From Salipiger marinus (GTDB lineage: Bacteria; Pseudomonadota; Alphaproteobacteria; Rhodobacterales; Rhodobacteraceae): a stretch of 64,000 nt of DNA. The notes beneath the pieces are model-generated. The model searched no databases. It saw only the letters and a program-made list of their open reading frames with translations, and had not been told where the DNA came from. The stretch spans positions 62,001 through 126,000 of the forward strand of contig NZ_FNEJ01000004.1 in the NCBI RefSeq assembly GCF_900100085.1, read 5' to 3'. Shown in pieces: positions 59,144 to 64,000 of this stretch. Within the stretch, counting starts at the first letter, position 1. Each line of letters starts with the position of its first letter. Position numbers and translations under genes: made by a program.

Positions 59144-60133
59144 TTACTGGATCTTCTCGGCTTCCTCGAAGACCGTAACGGAGACGGGATCGGCGCCTTC
59201 GACAAACTGCCGGGCGATCGGGGCGGTGGCCTCTTTCCACGCGGCCTTTTCTTCGGGCGTCAGTTCGACGACCTCCATCTTGCCGTCCAGCTCCGCCTTG
59301 ACCTCGTCGACCACGGCAAAGACCTCGTCCAGCAGCTTGCCTTCCAGATCCTGACCAACCTCGCGGAAGACCTCCTGATGCTCGGGCGACAGGCTTTCCC
59401 ATGTGCTCTGCTTCATCAGGGCGAAATGGGTTTCATACATGTGGTCGGTGGTGACCACATATTGCGCCACGTCATAAAGCCTGCGTCCGGTGATCGAACT
59501 CCAGCCGGTCAGCCCGCCATCGACCAGCCCGCGCTGCAGCGCAAGGAACTGCTCGCCCCCGCTGGTCACGACCGGGGCCGCACCAACGGATTCGATGAAT
59601 TCGCTGACGGTGGCGCCGAAGCTGCGGATCTTCTTGCCCTGCATCTGGTCGGGGGTGCGCACCGGATCGTCACGCATCACCATGGCGATGGCGCCATAGG
59701 GAATCCAGAACACGGCGTTCAGGCCGACATTGCGGATTTCGGCATCAAGCGTGTCCCGGATGGGCGTGCCGACGCTGACGGAATTGTCCAGCTTCTCGCG
59801 CGTGTCGAAATAGAACGGCACCGCAAAGATGTTGAGCGCGGGAATGGTCCCGGCAAGGATCGAGGCGGAGCCGACGCCAATATCGACGATGCCGCTGGCC
59901 ACGGCCTGATCCATCTGCTGGTCGGTGACCAGCGACTGCGCCGGGTAAATCTCGAACGCGATGTCGCCGCCGGTCCGTTCGGTGACCTGATCGGCGAATT
60001 CGGCGATGCTGACCGTCAGGTAATGATCCTGCGGCACGCTGGTCGCGATGCGCAGGGTCCGCTCCTGCGCCCATGCAGCCGTCGATCCGACCGCAAGCAC
60101 AAGGGCAGCCCCCAAGGTGACATGAGTTTTCAT
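59144..60133 (-). CDS. TRAP transporter substrate-binding protein (DctP, monooxygenase island)
   Basis: 329 residues from the ATG at 60133 (GGAGGAAAT ahead); upstream in-frame codons do not look like a signal peptide. The true signal ends near residue 22 (WAQ-E). GKKIRSFGATVSEFIESVGAAP near residue 150 replaces the usual Arg/Pro segment of DctP proteins, and ALQRGLVDGGLTGWSSI follows near 183. It should bind an organic acid in the periplasm. The shared operator copy at 60229 lies 96 bp upstream. Confidence 0.93.
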   Translation of the reverse strand: MKTHVTLGAALVLAVGSTAAWAQERTLRIATSVPQDHYLTVSIAEFADQVTERTGGDIAFEIYPAQSLVTDQQMDQAVASGIVDIGVGSASILAGTIPALNIFAVPFYFDTREKLDNSVSVGTPIRDTLDAEIRNVGLNAVFWIPYGAIAMVMRDDPVRTPDQMQGKKIRSFGATVSEFIESVGAAPVVTSGGEQFLALQRGLVDGGLTGWSSITGRRLYDVAQYVVTTDHMYETHFALMKQSTWESLSPEHQEVFREVGQDLEGKLLDEVFAVVDEVKAELDGKMEVVELTPEEKAAWKEATAPIARQFVEGADPVSVTVFEEAEKIQ

Positions 60134-60228
60134 ATTTCCTCCTCCGTTGTTGGTGGTCCGAAGTCCCGTGCCCAGCGTCTGGCCGCGCGCCGGGTCTCCC
60201 CTCCCGGGCGAAAACGGCTGGCGTTTAT

Positions 60229-60244
60229 GCAAGCGTTTGCGCAC
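60229..60244. promoter_or_regulatory. Operator shared by the monooxygenase operon and the third TRAP operon (copy 2)
   Basis: GCAAGCGTTTGCGCAC; the first 12 bases (GCAAGCGTTTGC) form a LacI-type palindrome with GCAA/TTGC arms. It is 96 bp upstream of the DctP start. The 276-bp gap (60134-60409) holds this site, GC-rich sequence after the HxlR stop and no gene that I can support. Confidence 0.75.
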
Positions 60245-60409
60245 TTCGATCAGAGAAGAAAAAGTTACATCCGTCAACCCGGTTTATGGGGGAGGCGGCG
60301 AAGTTCTTGTGGCAGCCCCCGCCCTGCCGCGCCGCTGGCAGCGGCCGCAGCGCCCGCAGTCCCGGCACGGTGACCGCCGCAAAGGGCGGGCCACGCGGCA
60401 GGGCTGCGG

Positions 60410-61096
60410 TCAATCCGTGACGGGCTGGGGCAGGTGGAACAGGTCGACAAAGCGGCGCAGCAGATCCGGATCGCCAAGGCAGCGCACCCCCGCCTGATCC
60501 GGCGGAACCTTGCCGTAGACCATCGCCGCAAGCGCAGGCGCGGCAGGCGCCTCGATCCGCAGGTCGGGCGAGGCCGCAGCGCCCCGCTCCACCGGCATGC
60601 CCCCCCCGGCCAGCCGCGCGGTGAACTGCGTGCGGTCGATCTCGAACACCACCGTCGCCGTCAGGGCCCGCGCCGCCCCGCCGTCAAGCATGGTGCGCAG
60701 CGACAGCATGAAGGCGGCAGGGGAAAGCGGCAGCGTCGGGTCATGCAGCGGCGAGGCGGCGGCCCAGCGTCCCAGATCCTGAATGATGGGCTCGGCGGCG
60801 TAGCCCCATGCGGTCAGCCCGTAAAGCTGCGCCGGGGCGGGGTCGGGGGCCGCATGACGGCGCAGCACGCCGCTCGCCTCCAGCCCCGACAGCCGCTCGG
60901 TCAGCACCTTGGCGCTGAGGCCGGGCAGCTGCGCGCGGATGTCGCTGAAGCGGCGCGGCCCGAACATCAGTTCGCGCACGATCAGCAGCGACCAGCGCTC
61001 GCCAAGGACTTCCAGCCCGAAGGCCGTGCCGCAGGCATCACCATACCAGCGGCCATGGGGGGTTTTCGCCTGCTCAGTTTCTTTTTGTAACTTCAT
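60410..61096 (-). CDS. HxlR family regulator with C-terminal SCP2-like domain
   Basis: 228 residues. The HxlR winged helix is about residues 18-115 (LGERWSLLIVRELMFGPRRFSDIRAQ, LSAKVLTERLSGLEASGVL). The C-terminal 100 residues, ending VYGKVPPDQAGVRCLGDPDLLRRFVDLF, resemble an SCP2 sterol-carrier-like fold, seen in a subset of HxlR proteins. It is divergent from the VOC genes, and two CTTTTTGTAA repeats 21 bp apart span its own start. It likely controls the VOC cluster in response to a hydrophobic or electrophilic compound. Confidence 0.88.
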   Translation of the reverse strand: MKLQKETEQAKTPHGRWYGDACGTAFGLEVLGERWSLLIVRELMFGPRRFSDIRAQLPGLSAKVLTERLSGLEASGVLRRHAAPDPAPAQLYGLTAWGYAAEPIIQDLGRWAAASPLHDPTLPLSPAAFMLSLRTMLDGGAARALTATVVFEIDRTQFTARLAGGGMPVERGAAASPDLRIEAPAAPALAAMVYGKVPPDQAGVRCLGDPDLLRRFVDLFHLPQPVTD

Positions 61097-61111
61097 GGTT
61101 GCTTTTTGTAA
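61081..61111. repeat. Two direct repeats, two helical turns apart, at the HxlR/VOC promoter
   Basis: CTTTTTGTAA occurs exactly at 61081-61090 and 61102-61111, 21 bp apart. The left copy lies within the first codons of the HxlR gene, the right copy just upstream of its ATG. The spacing is typical of two dimers on the same DNA face, so this is a good candidate HxlR binding site. Confidence 0.65.
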
Positions 61112-61164
61112 TCGACTCCGCCTAGCCTGTCCATATCGAAACCGTGGCGTGCCCGGAGGCCAAC

Positions 61165-61593
61165 ATGTCGAGACTGATTTTCGTGAACCTGCCCGTGACC
61201 GATGTGGCGCGCGCCACCGCTTTCTACGAAGCCATCGGCTTCGAGAAGATCGCGGCCTTTTCCAACGAACAGGCCAGCGCGATGCGCTGGTCCGACGCGA
61301 TCCATGTGATGCTGCTCGATCAGGCCTATTACGCCACCTTCACCTCCAAGCGCATCATCGATGCCAAGACGGAAAGCGGGGCGCTGCTCTGTCTGTCCTT
61401 CGACAGCCGCGAGGCGGTGGACAGCATCCATCAGCGCGCCGCCGCCGCAGGCGGGCACGAGACGCGCCCGATCGAGGATCAGGGCTTCATGTATGGCGGC
61501 GCCTTCGACGATCCCGATGGCCATGGCTGGGAAACGGTCTGGATGTCCCCCGCCGCCATGGAAAACGGCCCGGAGGCGGCGCAGGCCAAGTGA
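61165..61593 (+). CDS. VOC family protein (glyoxalase-like), first of three
   Basis: 142 residues from the ATG at 61165, preceded by GGAGG. It is a single glyoxalase/bleomycin-resistance (VOC) unit, with FVNLPVTDVARATAFYEAIGF at the start and FDDPDGHGWETVWM at the end holding the usual metal residues. It is divergent from the HxlR regulator. Such proteins bind or modify small electrophiles or antibiotics; the ligand is unknown. Confidence 0.9.
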   Translation: MSRLIFVNLPVTDVARATAFYEAIGFEKIAAFSNEQASAMRWSDAIHVMLLDQAYYATFTSKRIIDAKTESGALLCLSFDSREAVDSIHQRAAAAGGHETRPIEDQGFMYGGAFDDPDGHGWETVWMSPAAMENGPEAAQAK

Positions 61594-61663
61594 TCCCGCC
61601 CTCCGCCCCGGCGGGCGGCTGACGTCCCGGGCCAAGACCCCGATCCCACAGGAAGGACCGATC

Positions 61664-62449
61664 ATGCGCAACGAACACGGCGATTTCATCTGGTATGAAC
61701 TGATGACCGACGATGCCCCCGCCGCGACGGCGTTCTACAGCCGGATCGTGGGCTGGCGCGCGTCTCCCGCCGATGCCTCGGCGGCGGAGGGCTACCAGCT
61801 GTTCCGGGCAGACGGCCCGCCCGTCTGCGGCCTGCTGCCCCTGACCCAGCAGATGCGCGCCTCGGGTGCCCGGACCGGCTGGCTGGGTTATATCGGGGTT
61901 TCGGATGTGGACGCCACCGCCGAGGCCGTCCGCCACGCCGGGGGCGCGGTGCTGATGCCGCCGGTCACGATGGAGGGCGTCGGGCGGCTGGCGCTTGTGC
62001 AGGATCCGCAGGGACTGCCCTTCTACATCATGCGCGGCGCGGTCGACATGCCCAGCCAGTCCTTCGCGCAGGATGCCCCGCGCGACGGGCATTGCGCGTG
62101 GAACGAACTGGCCACCCCCGATCCGGAGGGCGCGCTGGCCTTTTACGGCAGCTGCTTCGGCTGGGAGGTCGCGGACAGCCTCGATATGGGGCCGATGGGC
62201 GCCTACCGCATGCTGCGCAACCCGCCGCACCGGACCCTGCTGGGCGCGGTGATGAAGGCGCAGGAGGCGCCGCCGGGCTGGAGCTTTTACATGCGTGTCC
62301 CCGACATCGACGCCGCCGCTGCCGCAATCGCCGCGCAGGGGGGCAGCCTCTTGGCGCCGCCCGGCGAAATCCCCGGCGGCGAATTCACCCTTGCCGCCCG
62401 CGACCCGCAAGGCGCCGCCTTTGCGCTTATCGGCCCCCGGATGGCCTGA
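61664..62449 (+). CDS. VOC family protein with two VOC units, second of three
   Basis: 261 residues from the ATG at 61664, which follows GGAAGG. It has two complete VOC modules: residues about 3-120 (FIWYELMTDDAPAATAFYSRIVGW) and about 135-258 (CAWNELATPDPEGALAFYGSCFGW). The paired layout matches hydroxylase-type 27-kDa antigen-like proteins of actinobacteria and proteobacteria. It follows the first VOC gene by 70 bp and is probably co-transcribed. Catalytic role unknown. Confidence 0.9.
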   Translation: MRNEHGDFIWYELMTDDAPAATAFYSRIVGWRASPADASAAEGYQLFRADGPPVCGLLPLTQQMRASGARTGWLGYIGVSDVDATAEAVRHAGGAVLMPPVTMEGVGRLALVQDPQGLPFYIMRGAVDMPSQSFAQDAPRDGHCAWNELATPDPEGALAFYGSCFGWEVADSLDMGPMGAYRMLRNPPHRTLLGAVMKAQEAPPGWSFYMRVPDIDAAAAAIAAQGGSLLAPPGEIPGGEFTLAARDPQGAAFALIGPRMA

Positions 62450-62459
62450 GGAGAAAGCC

Positions 62460-62948
62460 ATGACCCAGCCGAAAGCCGCCGTCTTTCTGTGGTTCGACAG
62501 CGACGCCGAGGAGGCGGCGCGGTTCTATTCCGCGACCTTCCCCGACAGCGCCATCACCCAGATCATCCGCATCCCCGAAGGCCATCCCACCGCCGCGCCG
62601 GGGTCGGTGCAGGTGGTGGAGATGGTGCTGCTTGGCCTGCCCTATGTGCTGCTGAACACCGGGCGGCCGATGCCGCCCAATGACGCCTATTCGCTGCAGG
62701 TCTATACCGAGGGTCAGGCCGAGACCGACCAGCTCTGGGATGCGATCCTGAGCAATGGCGGCGCCCCGATCATGTGCGGCTGGTGCAAGGACCGCTGGGG
62801 ATACCGCTGGCAGATCACCCCGCGGATTCTGATGGCGGCGCTGTCGCATCCGGATCCCGCCGCCTCGGCCCGGGCGCAGGCCGCGATGATGCAGATGCAG
62901 AAAATCGACATCGCGGGGATCGAGGCGGCGCTTGCGGGCGCGTCCTGA
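62460..62948 (+). CDS. VOC family protein (PhnB/3-demethylubiquinone methyltransferase-like), third of three
   Basis: 162 residues from the ATG at 62460, ten bases after the previous stop. It starts AVFLWFDSDAEEAARFYSATFPDS and carries WCKDRWGYRWQITPRIL, the PhnB-like block. Databases often label this branch 3-demethylubiquinone-9 3-methyltransferase, but it lacks a SAM-binding fold; VOC fold is the safe call. AGGAGAAAGCC lies ahead of the ATG. Confidence 0.9.
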   Translation: MTQPKAAVFLWFDSDAEEAARFYSATFPDSAITQIIRIPEGHPTAAPGSVQVVEMVLLGLPYVLLNTGRPMPPNDAYSLQVYTEGQAETDQLWDAILSNGGAPIMCGWCKDRWGYRWQITPRILMAALSHPDPAASARAQAAMMQMQKIDIAGIEAALAGAS

Positions 62949-62965
62949 TCCCGTGCGCGCGGCGG

Positions 62966-63367
62966 TCAGTCCGGGAACAGCTCCACATGGGTTTCGGCGG
63001 TGCGCCCGAAATAGACCACGCGGCGCCCGGGGAAGGACACCAGATAGCCCGCGCAGCCCGCAGCCTTGGCCCGTTCGGAAAAGCGGGCATAGCTATAACC
63101 GTCGGGCTGCGCCTGCGCCCAGCGGACAAGGCGCGCCATCTCGGCGGCATCAAAGCGCGGCGCGACCGGCGCCTCCGGCTGGTCCATTGCCAGCACAAGG
63201 CTGTCGCCCTCGGGCAGATAGAAGGTCTGGCTGGTGCGGCGGTAATCCACCATGTAGCCGTCAAATCCGGCGGCGATCAGCCTGCCGATGATGTCGGGAA
63301 AGCTCAGGCTGCCATCATGGGCGGCCTTCAAGCAGGTTTCGGCAACGGCACTCCGGTCCGCATCCAT
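62966..63367 (-). CDS. DUF1398 family protein
   Basis: 133 residues with repeated short blocks: AAGFDGYMVDYRRTSQTFYLPEGDS and AAGCAGYLVSFPGRRVVYFGRTAETHVE. The family (COG5562-like) is sometimes named phage envelope protein, but no other phage gene is near, and it is common in proteobacterial chromosomes. It stands alone on the minus strand between the VOC genes and the MarR gene. AAAGGACC precedes its ATG. Function unknown. Confidence 0.85.
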   Translation of the reverse strand: MDADRSAVAETCLKAAHDGSLSFPDIIGRLIAAGFDGYMVDYRRTSQTFYLPEGDSLVLAMDQPEAPVAPRFDAAEMARLVRWAQAQPDGYSYARFSERAKAAGCAGYLVSFPGRRVVYFGRTAETHVELFPD

Positions 63368-63413
63368 GGCGGGTCCTTTCGGTCTGGGGTGTGGGGGGGG
63401 CAGATCCGGCGGG

Positions 63414-63872
63414 TCAGTCCACCGGCGGTTTCGTCAAGCCCCGGCGTTCAGCAAGGGCCCGCAGGATCCGGTCAAGCGCGTCACGCTCCTCCGCGGTCAG
63501 CACGCCGAAATGCGCGGCGTCATTCTCGTCGGCGAGCCGCGCCAGCACGGGCAGCTTCGCCCGCCCTTCCGGCGTCAGCGTCAGGCTCTGACCGCGCCCG
63601 CCGGTGGCCGAGCGGCGCAGCAGCCCTTTCGCCACCAGCCGGTCAGCGAGCTTGCTGATCGCGCCGCGCGTCATGCCCATCCTGTCCGCCAGCGCGGTCG
63701 GAGAGGTGCCGTCCTCGCCATAGACAGCCCGCAGAAACGCCCATTCCGCAACCGTCACCCCCTCTGACGTGACCTTGCGGGCAAATTCCTGCGACACCGC
63801 ATTGGACACCATGCGCAGCCAGTATCCGGTGTGGTCGGTCAGGTCAGAAAGGGGCATCGCGACTCGCTTCAT
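63414..63872 (-). CDS. MarR family transcriptional regulator
   Basis: 152 residues from the ATG at 63872; an ATG five codons on (63857) is possible, and the longest frame reads across the operator. The winged helix is at about residues 45-105 (TSPTALADRMGMTRGAISKLADRLVAKGLL), flanked by dimerisation helices. A perfect 14-bp inverted repeat starts 4 bp upstream of the ATG, strongly suggesting autorepression. MarR proteins release DNA on binding phenolic or other small ligands. Confidence 0.92.
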   Translation of the reverse strand: MKRVAMPLSDLTDHTGYWLRMVSNAVSQEFARKVTSEGVTVAEWAFLRAVYGEDGTSPTALADRMGMTRGAISKLADRLVAKGLLRRSATGGRGQSLTLTPEGRAKLPVLARLADENDAAHFGVLTAEERDALDRILRALAERRGLTKPPVD

Positions 63873-63875
63873 CTT

Positions 63876-63915
63876 GTTGACTAGGAAACTAACCCGCGCG
63901 TGTTTCCTAGTCAAC
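63876..63915. promoter_or_regulatory. Perfect 14-bp inverted repeat, MarR operator
   Basis: GTTGACTAGGAAAC (63876-63889) and GTTTCCTAGTCAAC (63902-63915) are perfect complements separated by 12 bp. The arms abut the MarR start on the minus strand and an ATG at 63916 on the plus strand. The AT-rich arms contrast with the GC-rich surroundings. Confidence 0.85.
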
Positions 63916-64000
63916 ATGAAGAACCGCGCCACGGACCGCGGCCCGGATGCCTTGACCGCGCGCTTGGGGGCGTGTCACCTCGGACCAGCAACGGAGAGAT
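63916..64000 (+). other. Start of the divergent unit at the right edge
   Basis: An open frame begins with the ATG at 63916 directly after the operator arm and stays open for 28 codons to the window edge, without a ribosome site. The window ends with CGGAGAGAT, which looks like a ribosome-binding site for a gene starting just outside. The latter reading seems better; the true gene cannot be named. Confidence 0.35.

Noticed and set aside
62460-62948. 3-demethylubiquinone methyltransferase
   Set aside because: There is no SAM-binding motif; it is a PhnB-like VOC protein.
62966-63367. Phage envelope protein label for the DUF1398 gene
   Set aside because: No other phage gene is nearby, and the family is widespread in bacterial chromosomes; the label is historical.
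1-64000. CRISPR array, tRNA/rRNA genes, transposons, att sites or replication origin
   Set aside because: I looked through the gaps on both strands and saw no regularly spaced repeats, no cloverleaf-like segment and no transposase or integrase reading frame.

Overview
This window is high-GC, densely packed bacterial DNA with short intergenic gaps and many ATGA/GTGA/TTGA stop-start overlaps. It has the feel of an alphaproteobacterium, most likely a member of the Rhodobacteraceae: three complete TRAP transporters, five ABC systems or parts of them, a type II (RibH2-like) lumazine synthase, and thyA-folA adjacent on the chromosome. The family assignment is inference from gene content; no rRNA or tRNA gene is present. 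I see 64 protein genes (one cut by the left edge). There is no transposase, integrase, phage module, CRISPR array or toxin-antitoxin pair.

The layout is a row of small catabolic islands, each with its own local regulator.

(1) Positions 1-13657 look like a sugar-acid island. A minus-strand run IlvD/Edd-type dehydratase, Gfo/Idh/MocA oxidoreductase, GMC oxidoreductase, aldehyde dehydrogenase is followed by a LacI regulator. A second minus-strand operon carries TRAP DctPQM, a Gfo/Idh/MocA enzyme and an MmgE/PrpD protein, and an enolase-superfamily dehydratase diverges from it. Related GTAAGCG-type palindromes sit before the main transcription units.

(2) 13668-15036 holds housekeeping thyA-folA.

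(3) 15154-20627 is an Fbp-family ABC transporter with a histidine phosphatase and a SIS-domain RpiR regulator, suggesting uptake of a phosphorylated compound rather than iron.

(4) 20834-23851 has an amine-oxidase-like flavoprotein, a cupin, a FadR-type GntR regulator and a NIPSNAP protein.

(5) 23900-33950 is a peptide (Dpp/Gsi-like) ABC operon with a gamma-glutamyltransferase that lacks a signal peptide, a serine hydrolase and an AbrB-type membrane protein, opposite an IclR regulator.

(6) 33955-38026 contains two divergent regulator-target pairs: Lrp with a diaminopropionate ammonia-lyase-like enzyme, and MocR with an EamA exporter.

(7) 38060-42878 pairs a TauABC/SsuABC-like transporter with an arylsulfotransferase-fold protein under a LacI regulator.

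(8) 42900-49933 is an amino-sugar island: TRAP, ROK regulator, nagB, a shortened nagA and a Gfo/Idh/MocA enzyme.

(9) 50045-51386 is an Rrf2 regulator with a thioredoxin-reductase-like flavoprotein.

(10) 51412-60133 is the most interesting region. One operon encodes an NtaA/DszA-type flavin monooxygenase, an AtuA-like protein, a DUF4387 protein, a flavin reductase with a fused MarR-like domain, and RibH2. A LacI gene and a TRAP transporter lie beside it, and the operon and the transporter share an almost identical operator.

(11) 60410-64000 has an HxlR regulator, three VOC-fold proteins, a DUF1398 protein and a MarR regulator with a 14-bp perfect inverted repeat at the right edge.

Assignments rest on motifs and on reading translated proteins. 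No database search was run, and substrates are inferred throughout.
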